A DNA stretch of 64,000 nucleotides from Paraburkholderia mimosarum LMG 23256 = NBRC 106338 (GCF_000739815.1 NZ_BBJJ01000001.1:372001-436000), one strand, 5' to 3'; positions 35,090-44,509 are shown, counted from the stretch's first letter. Notes: a model not told the origin generated them from the letters alone. Translations and numbers: made by a program.

Positions 35090-35995
35090 TTACGGGAAGA
35101 GCGGTTTGCCGAGCGTGCGCGGCGCGACGTCGTCGAAAAAAATATGGACTTGCGCGAGGATCCCGACATGCGAGCCGCTTGCCCGGTTGATCGGTATCTG
35201 CGCCTCGATGCCGAGCTGGCCGTAACGGTTCATCCAGATGAAGCCGGGGTTGACGGTCCCGGTGGTTTGTCCCTGGCTGCGCGAAAGGGGCACTTCCACG
35301 ATCGGGATCAGGTTCGAGAACGGTTGCGGCAGGCCGACGTCGTGAACGTGCTGTTGCAGGTAGGGCAGGCTGTACTGGAACGTGAAGCCGTAGTCGAACG
35401 CGTTCGGCTGGCCGCCGCCTGTCGTGAACGCCGGTCCTGCCTCGCCGGTGATGGCGATGGGACGCAGCCACGCGAGCGAGTCGGGCAGGTCACCCATGCC
35501 CTTGCCGGCGAAGACTTTCGGCGAGATCGTCGAGTAGTTGGCGGCAATGGCGCGGCTGCCCGTGCCGCCGAGTTCCGCGTTCACGCCCACCGACGTCATG
35601 AATTCATGCGCGTCGTTCACGTAGAGCAGGTACTTGAGCCCCACGCCGAAGTTGTCGAAGCCGCGGGCCGTGGGGTTGTTCTGCATGACGTAGCTGCCAT
35701 CCAGGGAGAGCGCGAGCCTTGGGGTGATGAGCTTGTCGTACTCGAAGGAAAAGGTGTTGATGCTCTGATCGCCAGCGTCGCCCGGCACGCGTTGATGGCC
35801 GAATTCGAGGTTGGCCTCGTCGCCGACACCGGGGTCGTCTACGGCGAGGGTGGAGGGAAACACGCGGTCACCGGCAATGGCGTGCGCATGCGCCGCGTAC
35901 GGCCCGAGCAGCAGTGCGCAACCGATAGCGCTGGAGGCGAGAACGCGTGCGAGCACGTTCAGCGACGCGCGGCTGAACGGCGATGGGTCAGACAT
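35090..35995 (-). CDS. Outer-membrane-type transporter/hypothetical protein of the copper set
   Basis: The 301-residue protein from ATG 35995 has an N-terminal signal (SSAIGCALLLGPYAAHAHA). The mature part alternates short amphipathic strands with Gly/Asn/Asp turns (LALSLDGSYVMQNNPTARG, NFGVGLKYLLYVNDAHEF, AFDYGFTFQYSLPYLQQHV). This fits a beta-barrel of the transporter-like type often encoded near metal resistance genes. Its transcript position before copC suggests a role in copper handling at the cell envelope; the substrate is not proved. Confidence 0.72.
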   Translation of the reverse strand: MSDPSPFSRASLNVLARVLASSAIGCALLLGPYAAHAHAIAGDRVFPSTLAVDDPGVGDEANLEFGHQRVPGDAGDQSINTFSFEYDKLITPRLALSLDGSYVMQNNPTARGFDNFGVGLKYLLYVNDAHEFMTSVGVNAELGGTGSRAIAANYSTISPKVFAGKGMGDLPDSLAWLRPIAITGEAGPAFTTGGGQPNAFDYGFTFQYSLPYLQQHVHDVGLPQPFSNLIPIVEVPLSRSQGQTTGTVNPGFIWMNRYGQLGIEAQIPINRASGSHVGILAQVHIFFDDVAPRTLGKPLFP

Positions 35996-36100
35996 GAGTT
36001 GTCCTGTCGATGAGCGAAGCACGCGCGCGAGCCACGGCGGCGCGCGTGCGAACCCGGCGACACGCGTGGCGCGCCGCCGGGGCAAGCGGTTTCGATCGGA

Positions 36101-36508
36101 TCAGGACAGCGGAGGAGCGCGTGCGTGGATGGGGCTCGCTGGCGCGACGAGGCGAACGCTTTCGAAGCGCGCCGCGATGCGCGCCTGCACGAGCTCGCCA
36201 ACGAGGAAAAGGGTGGCGGGCACGCCGGGCACGACGGGCAGGTGCGCGAAGAAGCTGCAGTAGCCGCAGTCCTGCATGTCGCCGGTTGCTGCGTGCGTGG
36301 TTGCATCGACGCTAGTGCCGCTTGTGCCGCTCGCGCCGTGCATGGGGTGCTGCATCGAAGGCATGCCGCAGGGCGCGCGTTCCACCCTGCCTTGCACCGT
36401 CTGCATCGCCTGTGCGGCAAGCAGGTGCGAAACCACGGGCGCGAGCGTCGCCATGAGGAGTGCAAACATCCCCAATAAACTGCCCAGCCTGAGATGGAAT
36501 CGGCGCAC
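36101..36508 (-). CDS. DUF2946-like copper-associated protein
   Basis: The 135-residue protein has an N-terminal membrane or signal helix (LGMFALLMATLAPVVSHLLA), Cys/Met/His-rich segments (CGMPSMQHPMHG and MQDCGYCSFFAHLP) and a second hydrophobic stretch, the layout of DUF2946 proteins found next to copper genes. The CGYC and Met/His cluster could bind copper. It is the first gene of the copper set. Bases 36509-36663 upstream show no other gene and probably hold the promoter. Confidence 0.78.
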   Translation of the reverse strand: MRRFHLRLGSLLGMFALLMATLAPVVSHLLAAQAMQTVQGRVERAPCGMPSMQHPMHGASGTSGTSVDATTHAATGDMQDCGYCSFFAHLPVVPGVPATLFLVGELVQARIAARFESVRLVAPASPIHARAPPLS

Positions 36509-36663
36509 GGCGCGTAGCGTGAAGTGGCGGAAATAACCGGCGAATTATGCCATGGAGCCGGGATCGCCATCACCGCCGCCAACGGCGCTGCGGCCTGTCA
36601 AAATGACGCGGCCTCGCAGGTGTCGCCAGGCGCGAGGCGTGCAAGGCCGTTTCAAGGTGCCGT

Positions 36664-38166
36664 TTAAAGGCCAGCAGGAAGCGAGCCGCTGCGCAGGCCG
36701 ACCGTGTGACGCATCTCCTGATAACTGCGCAAGCCCGCCACCCCCAACTCGCGGCCTATGCCGCTGAGCCCGAGACCGCCCCAGCAAACTTGCGGAAAGA
36801 TCAGTTGCGGCGTGTTCACCCAGACGAGGCCGGCGCGCAGCTGCGCCTTGTAGCGTCGCGCCGCGCTTTCATTGTTTGTGACAACCGTGGCGACGAGTCC
36901 ATAACGCGTATCGTTGGCAAGCGAGATTGCTTCGTCATCCGAACGGAACGATCTCACGCAGGCTACGGGCCCAAAGACTTCGTCGGTCCACAGCACGTTG
37001 TCCGCCGCGGGCTCGGCTACCACCATCGGCGCCATGAAGAACCCGTCCGCGCACGCGGGGTCGAGCTGGCCGGCGAACGCGACCTGCGCGCCCGCCTCCA
37101 CGCCTTGCGCAACGAGCGCCGCCACGCGTGCGCGCTGCGCGGCGCTGATGAGCGGTCCCATCGCCGCGTCGGCAACCTGGGGCGGCCCGACGACGATGGC
37201 TCGCACCGCAGCCTCGAACGCGGCCATGAACTTGCGGTACAGGTTGTCGTGCACGAGTATGCGCGACGTTGCCGAGCACATCTGCCCGGCGTTGGTGAAC
37301 GCGCCACCAACAGCCAGCGAAACGGCGTGCGTCACGTCGGCGTCTTCGCGCACGATCAGCGCGGATTTGCCGCCGAGTTCGAGCGTGATGCGCTTCATGT
37401 CCTCGGCGGCGGCCTGCATGACCTTGCGTCCCGACGCCGTGCTGCCGGTGAACGAAATCTTGTCGACGAGCGGATGCGTCGTGAGCCACGCGCCCACCTC
37501 GCCCCCGCCGTTGACCACGTTCACCACGCCATCGGGCACACCGCTTTCCGACACGATTCCGGCCAGCATATGCTCGACGGGCGAAGTGAGTTCCGAAGGC
37601 TTGATGACCACCGTGCAGCCTGCGGCCAGGGCGGGCGCGAGCTTCCACGCCGTGGTGACCATCGGAAAGTTCCATGGCACGATCAGCGCGCAGACGCCCA
37701 CCGGTTCGTGCATACGTTCGGCCAGCAGCGTGGCGTCCGGCACGGCCACGGACTCGGCCGCGAACAACGACGCGTCCTCGCACAGGCCCGCATAGTAGAT
37801 GAATGTGGCGATGGCATCGCTCACGTCGAGGTCCGCTTCGAACGGCGGCTTGCCGCTGACCTGCATCTGCATGGCACACAGGCGCGCGCGATCGGCTTCC
37901 AGCAGTTCGGCGATCTTGCGCAGCAGCTTGCCGCGCGCGGCGGGCGTCGTATGGCGCCACGCAATGAGCGCATCGTGCGCGGCGTGCACGGCGCGATCGA
38001 CGAGTTCGGCGCTCGCGTGCTCCTGCCAGCCGATCGTTTCGCCCGTCGATGCATTGCAGACGGGCGAACGCACTTCGCTCCCGGCGGAGAACGTTGTGCC
38101 CGCAATCAATGCGGCGGGAAGAACGAGAGCCTGGTTTTCGACGCAGCGCCCGGCATTCGCGACCAT
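36664..38166 (-). CDS. Aldehyde dehydrogenase (aminoaldehyde/guanidinobutyraldehyde type)
   Basis: The 500-residue protein is a full-length NAD(P)-dependent aldehyde dehydrogenase: VPWNFPMVTTAWKLAPALAA, the cofactor loop SFTGSTASGRKV, catalytic Glu in ITLELGGKSALIV and catalytic Cys in NAGQMCSATSR. It is encoded 18 bases downstream of the agmatinase-type gene and is probably in the same operon. The likely substrate is an aldehyde arising from polyamine or guanidino compound oxidation, giving 4-aminobutyrate or 4-guanidinobutyrate. Substrate choice is inferred from neighbours. Confidence 0.9.
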   Translation of the reverse strand: MVANAGRCVENQALVLPAALIAGTTFSAGSEVRSPVCNASTGETIGWQEHASAELVDRAVHAAHDALIAWRHTTPAARGKLLRKIAELLEADRARLCAMQMQVSGKPPFEADLDVSDAIATFIYYAGLCEDASLFAAESVAVPDATLLAERMHEPVGVCALIVPWNFPMVTTAWKLAPALAAGCTVVIKPSELTSPVEHMLAGIVSESGVPDGVVNVVNGGGEVGAWLTTHPLVDKISFTGSTASGRKVMQAAAEDMKRITLELGGKSALIVREDADVTHAVSLAVGGAFTNAGQMCSATSRILVHDNLYRKFMAAFEAAVRAIVVGPPQVADAAMGPLISAAQRARVAALVAQGVEAGAQVAFAGQLDPACADGFFMAPMVVAEPAADNVLWTDEVFGPVACVRSFRSDDEAISLANDTRYGLVATVVTNNESAARRYKAQLRAGLVWVNTPQLIFPQVCWGGLGLSGIGRELGVAGLRSYQEMRHTVGLRSGSLPAGL

Positions 38167-38184
38167 ATTGGTTCTCCTCGCGCC

Positions 38185-39135
38185 TTAGCGGTAAGCGACG
38201 CCCGGCATGATGCAGAGCATTTCGAAGGCGAGATTCGCGCCCACGAGCGCGGTCGTACCGGCCTGGTCATACGGCGGCGAGACCTCCACGAGATCGGCAC
38301 CAACCACGTTGAGCCCCTTCATGCCGCGCACGATCTCGAGGCCCTGATGGATGGTGAGCCCACCGATCTCGGGTGTGCCGGTGCCGGGCGCGAAGGCAGG
38401 ATCGAGCCCGTCGATGTCGAAGCTCAGGTACACGGGCGTGTCGCCCACGCGTGCGCGCACCTCTTCCATGAGCGGCGCGAGCGAGCGGTTCCAGCAGGCC
38501 TCGGCCTGGACGACCGTGAAGCCCTGCTTGCGGCACCAGTCGAAGTCGTCCGCGTGGTAGCCGGTGCCGCGCAGGCCGATTTGCGTGACCTTGTCGCATT
38601 GCAGGAGACCGTCTTCCACGGCGCGGCGAAACGGCGTGCCGTGTGCGATCTTCTCGCCGAACATGGTGTCGTTCACGTCGGCATGCGCATCGATGTGAAC
38701 GACGGCAACCTTGCCGTACTTCTTGTGCAGCGCGCGCAGAATCGGCCAGGCAATCGTGTGATCGCCGCCGAGCGTGATGGGGCGGCAGCCCGTCGCGACG
38801 ATGCGGTCGTAGGCGGCTTCGATCAGGCGGATCGAGTCCTTGAGGTCATAGGGATTCGTTGCGACGTCGCCGATATCGGCGACCTGCAGCGAATCGAAAG
38901 GCGCCGCGCGCGTCGCCATGTTGTAGGGGCGCAGCAGCACCGATTCCGAGCGGATCTGGCGCGGCCCGAAACGCGTGCCGGACCGGTTCGAGGTGCCGAT
39001 GTCGAGCGGCACGCCCACGAAGCAGACGTCGAGCCCTTCGGTGGTCTCGGCCTGCGGCAGGCGCATCATGGTGGCGATGCCGCCGAACCGCGGCATCTCG
39101 TTACCGCCCATCGGCTGGTTGAATTGGCGCTCCAT
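38185..39135 (-). CDS. speB: Agmatinase/guanidinobutyrase family ureohydrolase
   Basis: The 316-residue protein has the manganese-binding motifs of the arginase/agmatinase fold: LGGDHTIAW, VHIDAHADVND and SFDIDGLDPAFAPGTGTPE. It splits urea from a guanidino substrate, either agmatine (giving putrescine) or 4-guanidinobutyrate (giving GABA). The N-terminal PRFGGIATMMRLP segment is typical of guanidinobutyrases, and the neighbouring aldehyde dehydrogenase and amine oxidase fit either. It is transcribed with the aldehyde dehydrogenase. The LuxR-type gene lies 153 bases upstream on the same strand. Confidence 0.92.
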   Translation of the reverse strand: MERQFNQPMGGNEMPRFGGIATMMRLPQAETTEGLDVCFVGVPLDIGTSNRSGTRFGPRQIRSESVLLRPYNMATRAAPFDSLQVADIGDVATNPYDLKDSIRLIEAAYDRIVATGCRPITLGGDHTIAWPILRALHKKYGKVAVVHIDAHADVNDTMFGEKIAHGTPFRRAVEDGLLQCDKVTQIGLRGTGYHADDFDWCRKQGFTVVQAEACWNRSLAPLMEEVRARVGDTPVYLSFDIDGLDPAFAPGTGTPEIGGLTIHQGLEIVRGMKGLNVVGADLVEVSPPYDQAGTTALVGANLAFEMLCIMPGVAYR

Positions 39136-39288
39136 CTGACGAATCTCCGATCGTTAGAGTCAAATCGATCGGGCGATGGTAGGGGAGATCGAGCGCGGCC
39201 AAATATCGAAGTTGAGATGTTTACATCGATGCGGCTCGATGTATGTGCGTCCTTAATTCGGCAGGCGGCGCCGGAAACCGGCCGGCGT

Positions 39289-40119
39289 TCAAGCCGCTGC
39301 GTGGCCCCACGCGACCAGCTCGCGCTTGGTACGCACGCCCAGCTTCGCAAAGGCGCGCTTCACGTACGACTCGGCCGTTGCGACCTGCACGCCCAGGATC
39401 TGCGCGGCCTCGGGCACGGTCTTGCCCGTGATGAGGTGCGCACAGGTCTCGTATTCGCGTTTGGAGAGCCGCACGGCGTCTCGCGCGATGCGCGCGTCGA
39501 ACTGCGCGAGCGGATGCAAGAAGGGCGCCGCATGGGCGATGCGCCGGGCGGCGCTAGTCGAGGCATGCAATTCGAGCAGCGGAAACAGAAACTCGCTCAC
39601 GCCGCGAAAACGGTTCATTTCCGCGAGCGTAAAAGGCGGCTCGCGCAGCGCGCGTTCGAGCGCGATGGAGTGCTGGGCATGCCGCGTGCCGCGCGCGAGC
39701 ACGCATTCGTGGGCGATGCGCGCCTCGTCGAAGAGGCGGCGGCGGAACTCGCCCGGCTCGATGGCGCCGATATCGCGCACCACGAGCATCGTGCCGGTCT
39801 TGCCGCGAAGGCCGGCGAAGAGCGGATCGCTTTCGTAGAACCGGTCGTAATAGAGCGTCATCACGTCCGAGATCGCGCCCGAATCCATGCCCACGCCGCC
39901 GCTGCCGATCCATTCGCAGCGAAAGCCCGTGGGCATCGTGCTGTCCACGCGCGAGCGCTCGATGTGGACCACGTTGACGGGCAGGACTTCGTTCATCAAC
40001 AGCGTGAGGCGCGGCACGAAATCGGGCGTGCCGACGGCCTCGATCACGTTGCCGAGGGTCTTGAACGAGAGCGGGAAATCGGGTTGATCGCGGTTGATCG
40101 GGGGTACGTTGAGCCGCAT
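39289..40119 (-). CDS. LuxR family transcriptional regulator
   Basis: The 276-residue protein starts at ATG 40119, with AAAGGGG upstream; 40 earlier in-frame codons are excluded. The C-terminal ~60 residues are a GerE/LuxR helix-turn-helix (LSKREYETCAHLITGKTVPE, AQILGVQVATAESYVKRAFA, KLGVRTKRELVAW). The N-terminal ~200 residues show no recognised receiver or autoinducer domain. It lies upstream of the agmatinase and aldehyde dehydrogenase genes on the same strand, and head to head with the cupin gene. It probably controls this catabolic cluster. Confidence 0.85.
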   Translation of the reverse strand: MRLNVPPINRDQPDFPLSFKTLGNVIEAVGTPDFVPRLTLLMNEVLPVNVVHIERSRVDSTMPTGFRCEWIGSGGVGMDSGAISDVMTLYYDRFYESDPLFAGLRGKTGTMLVVRDIGAIEPGEFRRRLFDEARIAHECVLARGTRHAQHSIALERALREPPFTLAEMNRFRGVSEFLFPLLELHASTSAARRIAHAAPFLHPLAQFDARIARDAVRLSKREYETCAHLITGKTVPEAAQILGVQVATAESYVKRAFAKLGVRTKRELVAWGHAAA

Positions 40120-40297
40120 GGCGCGCCCCTTTCGTGTAGGCCGGGCCATTATAGCCGAAGCGTTTTGGCCGCCGAAAAGGGGGCATGGCTCGGGAAAAAC
40201 GGCCGAAAAATGCAGCTTGCCCCCCTCGCGGGGGGGCATACCGCGGCCGCGCCAGTCGGTAACGTTGGCCTTACCCCATCAACTCGAAACGACGCAA

Positions 40298-40642
40298 ATG
40301 AGCAAACTGATACACGACATCGTGCCGCTCGGCGCTGGCATCGGCGAATTCACGAAGCTGGAGTTCGGCATGGACGAGCGCGACTGGCGCGCCGCCGCGG
40401 GCAAGAACAGCAGCTATGTGATCGGCTGGTGGGAAGGCAAGGTCGGCGCGGTGGACTTTCCGGCCACGACCGCCGACGAGGCGGTGTGGCTCGTCGAAGG
40501 CAGGATCGCGCTGACCGACGCCGCCGGCGGCCGCAAGGAGTTCACGGCGGGCCAGGGCTATCTGCTGCCCGCCGGCTTCGCCGGCCGTTGGGAAACGATC
40601 GAGGACGCGAAGAAGTTCTACGTCGTGCTCGAACCGGCCTGA
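40298..40642 (+). CDS. Cupin domain protein
   Basis: A 114-residue single cupin of the ethanolamine-utilisation EutQ-like/DUF861 type, with SYVIGWWEGKVGAVDFPATT, the glycine-rich VEGRIALTDAAGG and the C-terminal AGQGYLLPAGFAGRWETIED, KKFYVVLEP. This group is frequently encoded beside PuuB-like oxidases. The metal-ligand histidines of classic cupins are not obvious, so it may bind small molecules without a metal. It precedes the FAD enzyme by 48 bases, probably in one operon. Confidence 0.85.
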   Translation: MSKLIHDIVPLGAGIGEFTKLEFGMDERDWRAAAGKNSSYVIGWWEGKVGAVDFPATTADEAVWLVEGRIALTDAAGGRKEFTAGQGYLLPAGFAGRWETIEDAKKFYVVLEPA

Positions 40643-40690
40643 AGCGATCCGCCTCCCACGGCGGCGGCTCCGTTTGTCTCATTCAATGCT

Positions 40691-42136
40691 GTGAAAACGA
40701 TGATGAGCACCCCTGCACAATTTGAAGTGGAATCGCCAGCACCCGCTGCAATCGGCGTGCAAGAGGCGCTTTCGCGCACGCGCTTCTTTCCGTACTGGCT
40801 CGACAATCGCGCCGAGCCGCCGGCCGAGCCGAAGCTCACGGCCAACGTAAAGGCCGATTTGCTGATCGTCGGCGGCGGCTTCACGGGGCTCTGGGCGGCT
40901 GTGCAGGCGAAAGAGCTGATGCCGCATCTGAACGTCGTGCTGATCGAGGCGGGCAAGGTCGCGCATGGCGCCTCGGGCCGCGCAGGCGGCATCATCTCGA
41001 CTTCGGTGATGCACGGCCTGCCCAATGCCGTGCGCGTGTTTCCCGACGACATCGCGCAGCTCGAAGCATTCGGCCATCGCAATCTGGACGGCTTCGAGGA
41101 AACGCTCGAGCGCTACGGCATCGACGCGGACATCGAATGGAACGGCGAAATGACGGTGGCGGTCGATCCGGCGCATGTCGAGCATTTGCGCGCCGACTAT
41201 GAGCTGCACAGGCGCTACGGGCACGACGTCGTCATGCTCGAGCGCGAAGCGACACGCGAGCAACTGGATTCGCCGCTGTTCGCCGGAGCCCTGTGGTCGC
41301 GCAATCGCAGCGGCACCGTGCATCCGGCGAAGCTCGCGTGGGGCCTCAAGCGCGCGGCGCTTTCGCTCGGCGTGAAGCTTTACGAGCACACGCCGCTCGT
41401 GGAGGTCGTCGACGAAGGCGAGACGGTTTTTGTCAAAACGCCTGAAGGCAGCGTGCGCGCGCCCCGCGTGGTGTTCGGCAGCGGCACCGCCAGGATTGGC
41501 ATTGCGGACATCAATCGCCGCGTGCTGCAGGTGCGCGACCATGTGCTCGCCACCGAGCCGCTCACCGACGAGCAACTCTCGCGCATCGGCTGGAAAAATC
41601 GCCAGGGCATTTACGATACCCGCACGCAGCTTAATTACTTCCGGCTCACGAAGCACAACAACATCATCTTCGGCGGCCTCGTCAGCTATCATTTCGACGG
41701 CGATCCGAATCCGCCGCAGGACCAGAAAGCGCAGACCTACTATCGGCTCGCGCAGGCATTTTATCGCACGTTCCCGCAGCTTTGCGATGTGCGCTTCTCG
41801 CATGCGTGGGGCGGCCCGATCGACTACTGTTCGCGCGGGTCCGTGTTCGCCAAGCGCTATCTGAACGGCAAGGCCGTGTTCGTGGCGGGCTACACGGGCT
41901 TTGGCGTGGCGGCCAGCCGTTTCGGCGCGTTCATGGGGCTGAACATCCTCTTCGATCGCGAGAGCCCCGAGCGCGCGCTCGATATCGCCAACCAGAGCCC
42001 GTCGTATATCCCGCCGGAGCCGGTGCGCTGGCTCGCCGCGAAAGTCACGTTCCATGCGTTCGACGGCGCCGACGCCGAAGGCGGATGGAAGCGCGCGTGG
42101 ATCAAGGGCATCAAGGCGATGGGCTTTCCAATGTGA
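40691..42136 (+). CDS. FAD-dependent amine oxidoreductase (PuuB-like)
   Basis: The 481-residue protein belongs to the D-amino acid oxidase fold: FAD-binding motif DLLIVGGGFTGLWAAVQA near residue 55, SGRAGGIIS, and the C-terminal FVAGYTGFGVAASRFGA block. It resembles gamma-glutamylputrescine oxidase PuuB and related amine oxidases, giving an aldehyde for the dehydrogenase of the same cluster. The start may be GTG 40691 or ATG 40700/40703; no clear ribosome binding site decides between them. It is followed by a LysR regulator five bases after its stop. Confidence 0.88.
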   Translation: MKTMMSTPAQFEVESPAPAAIGVQEALSRTRFFPYWLDNRAEPPAEPKLTANVKADLLIVGGGFTGLWAAVQAKELMPHLNVVLIEAGKVAHGASGRAGGIISTSVMHGLPNAVRVFPDDIAQLEAFGHRNLDGFEETLERYGIDADIEWNGEMTVAVDPAHVEHLRADYELHRRYGHDVVMLEREATREQLDSPLFAGALWSRNRSGTVHPAKLAWGLKRAALSLGVKLYEHTPLVEVVDEGETVFVKTPEGSVRAPRVVFGSGTARIGIADINRRVLQVRDHVLATEPLTDEQLSRIGWKNRQGIYDTRTQLNYFRLTKHNNIIFGGLVSYHFDGDPNPPQDQKAQTYYRLAQAFYRTFPQLCDVRFSHAWGGPIDYCSRGSVFAKRYLNGKAVFVAGYTGFGVAASRFGAFMGLNILFDRESPERALDIANQSPSYIPPEPVRWLAAKVTFHAFDGADAEGGWKRAWIKGIKAMGFPM

Positions 42137-42141
42137 GCAGC

Positions 42142-43071
42142 ATGTTTTCCAATACCTCAGACCTCGACTTGCGGCTCATCCGCGTCTTCCTCGCCGTGGT
42201 GGACGCGCGCGGCATCACGGCGGCCGAAGCCACGCTCGGCGTGCGGCAGTCCACCATCAGCACGCAGCTTTCGGCGCTCGAGGCCCGCGTGGGCTTCAAG
42301 CTTTGCGAGCGCGGGCGCGGCGGCTTTCGCCTGACGTCGAAGGGCGAACGTTTCGTGCCCTCGGCGCGCGCGCTGGTCGCGGCAACCAATGAATTCGTCG
42401 CGCGCGTGCGCGACATCGACCGCAAGCTGGTGGGCACGCTCGGCATTGGCCTGATCGGGCAGGCTTCGCACGTCGAAAACGCGCGACTCGCCGAAGCGAT
42501 CGGCGTGTTTCGCAAGCGCGACCAGGCCGTGCGCTTCACGATGAAGGTGGCCGCTCCGCAGGAGCTGGAGGAAAGCCTCGTCAACAATCAGCTCGACATT
42601 GCGATCGGCTACTTCTGGCACCGCGTGGCGGGCCTCGACTACACCGAGCTGTTCGGCGAGCGCCAGGTGCTGTGCTGCGGGCGCGGGCATGCGCTGTTTC
42701 ACGAAGCGGCGCACGTCAACGTCGACGATCTGCGCGAGCACGACTGGGTGTGGCGCAGCTATCCGATCCCCGAGGAGCTCGCGGGCATCGGCGACCGCCA
42801 GGTGACGGCGATCGCAGACAGCATCGACGCGGCCACGGTCCTGATTCTTTCGGGCAGCCACATCGGCTATCTGCCGGCGCATCATGCCGAACCGTTCGAG
42901 CAGCGCGGCCTCATCCGGGTGCTCGGGCGCGCCACGTTCGGCTTCGACGTGCCGATGCATCTGGCCGTCAAGCGCAGCGCAGCAGAGAAGCCCATCGTGC
43001 GCGCGTTCTGCGAGGATCTCCTCAACGTGTACGGGCACCATGCTGTTGCGCCCGAATCGCCGTCGGCGTAA
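42142..43071 (+). CDS. LysR family transcriptional regulator
   Basis: The 309-residue protein has an N-terminal winged helix-turn-helix (LRLIRVFLAVVDARGITAAE, TLGVRQSTISTQLSALEARV) and a C-terminal periplasmic-binding-type effector domain (VAAPQELEESLVNNQLDIAI). ATG 42142 is used; a GTG at 42133 overlapping the preceding stop is an alternative. It is co-transcribed with the amine oxidase and cupin genes, so it probably regulates that operon with a pathway intermediate as inducer. Confidence 0.9.
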   Translation: MFSNTSDLDLRLIRVFLAVVDARGITAAEATLGVRQSTISTQLSALEARVGFKLCERGRGGFRLTSKGERFVPSARALVAATNEFVARVRDIDRKLVGTLGIGLIGQASHVENARLAEAIGVFRKRDQAVRFTMKVAAPQELEESLVNNQLDIAIGYFWHRVAGLDYTELFGERQVLCCGRGHALFHEAAHVNVDDLREHDWVWRSYPIPEELAGIGDRQVTAIADSIDAATVLILSGSHIGYLPAHHAEPFEQRGLIRVLGRATFGFDVPMHLAVKRSAAEKPIVRAFCEDLLNVYGHHAVAPESPSA

Positions 43072-43114
43072 TGGCGAGTGACCCGTCAGGCGCTGTTATC
43101 GGCGTGCGCGGGCC

Positions 43115-44509
43115 TCATGCCGAATCGCTCGTGGCTCTGGCGGTTTTGCCGGGAGCCGGGCTGGCCTCTGCGGCTTCGCATGCGTGAAGCCCGGTGACCG
43201 CGGCGGTGAGCCCGCGCCCGCCCGGGTTGTTGCGCAGCGTGAATGTCAGGCCCTGCCGCTGCGCGATGCGCGCGACGATCGAAAGACCGAGCCCGCTGCC
43301 CGCGCCTTGTGCATGATCGCCGCGGAAAAAGCGGTCGAGCACGCGTTCGAGATCGCTTTCGGGGATGCCGGGCCCGTTGTCCACGACTTCGAAGCCGAGC
43401 GTGCCCTGCACGCGCGTGAGCACGAGATCGATCTTGCCGCCTGCCGGCGTGTAGCGGATCGCGTTGTCGAGCAGGTTGTTGAGCAAGGTGTTGAGGCCGT
43501 GAGCGTCGGCGCTCACGTTGCAGATGTCCTCGGGCGTCACGGGCGGACGCGACTCCAGCCCGAGATCGATGCCTTTCTCCTCCGCGAGCAGCGAGAAGTC
43601 GCCGATGGCCTGTTCGCCCAGCCGCCGCAAGCTCACTACGGCCGCTGGCGCGGGCGCCTGCGCGTCTTCGCGGGCGAGCGTGAGCAGCTGCTGCACGAGG
43701 CGGATGGTCCGGTTCAGCCGGGTTTGCATGCGCTCGAGCGTGCGCGGCTCGCCGTTCAGCGTGCCGTCGTGCAGCGCCGCCTGCCATTGCAGCTTGAGCG
43801 CGGCGAGCGGCGAGCGCAGTTCGTGCGCCGCGTCGGCAATGAACGTGCGCTGCGCCTGCGAGGCGGCGTTCAGGCGATCGAGCAGATCGTTGAGCGCGAC
43901 GACGAGCGGGCGCAGTTCGACGGGCACCGAGCCGTCGAGGCTCAACGGTTCGAGCGCGTGGGCCGAACGCGAAGCGAGCAGGGCCGACAGCGCGCGCACC
44001 GGCGCGAGCCCGCGCGTCACGACGAACAGCACGAGCAGGAGGGCCACCGGCACGAGCAGCGCGAGCGGCCAAAGCGTGTGGAGCGCGAGGCGCAGCGCGA
44101 GCGTGTCGCGCACCGAGATGGGCTGGGCGACCTGGACGAAGCGCTCGGCTTGGGCGAGGACGAACACGCGCCAATGCACCTCGTCGTGCTCGATGGTGCG
44201 AAAGCCCGCGGGCTGGCGCGGCAGGACGGGCGTTTCCTGCGAGCGGTAGACGAGTTCGCCGTCGCGGTCCCAGACCTCGATGAGAATGCGGTCGTCGGCG
44301 ATCTCCTCGAAGCCTGGGCTCGTCTGCTCGGTCTCGCGTGCGGTCGCGACGTTCGCGGGCATGGAGCGCGCGACGGCGTGCAGCTCGTAATCGAAGAGTT
44401 CGCCGGCTTCCTCGCGCGCAGTGTGGAAAATGCCGAAGCCCGCCACCACGGAGGTGGCCGCGAAGCCGCAGATGAGCCAGCCCAGCAGGCGGCCGCGGAT
44501 GGATTTCAT
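43115..44509 (-). CDS. Two-component sensor histidine kinase (QseC-like)
   Basis: The 464-residue membrane protein has two helices (near residues 5-27 and 155-180) flanking a periplasmic sensor domain of about 125 residues. A HAMP-like linker (APVRALSALLASRSAHALEP), a HisKA domain with His229 (ADAAHELRSPLAAL) and an HATPase with NNLLDNAIRY, DNGPGIPE and GAGSGLGLSI follow. Its start overlaps the response regulator stop by four bases, so the pair is translationally coupled. The signal is unknown; related QseC kinases in this family respond to metals or hormones. Confidence 0.93.
   Translation of the reverse strand: MKSIRGRLLGWLICGFAATSVVAGFGIFHTAREEAGELFDYELHAVARSMPANVATARETEQTSPGFEEIADDRILIEVWDRDGELVYRSQETPVLPRQPAGFRTIEHDEVHWRVFVLAQAERFVQVAQPISVRDTLALRLALHTLWPLALLVPVALLLVLFVVTRGLAPVRALSALLASRSAHALEPLSLDGSVPVELRPLVVALNDLLDRLNAASQAQRTFIADAAHELRSPLAALKLQWQAALHDGTLNGEPRTLERMQTRLNRTIRLVQQLLTLAREDAQAPAPAAVVSLRRLGEQAIGDFSLLAEEKGIDLGLESRPPVTPEDICNVSADAHGLNTLLNNLLDNAIRYTPAGGKIDLVLTRVQGTLGFEVVDNGPGIPESDLERVLDRFFRGDHAQGAGSGLGLSIVARIAQRQGLTFTLRNNPGGRGLTAAVTGLHACEAAEASPAPGKTARATSDSA

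Noticed and set aside
36706..40725. Plus-strand frame of 1339 codons spanning the aldehyde dehydrogenase, agmatinase and LuxR genes
   Set aside because: It crosses three well-supported minus-strand genes and the plus-strand cupin gene, has no recognisable domain, and arises from lack of stop codons in GC-rich DNA.
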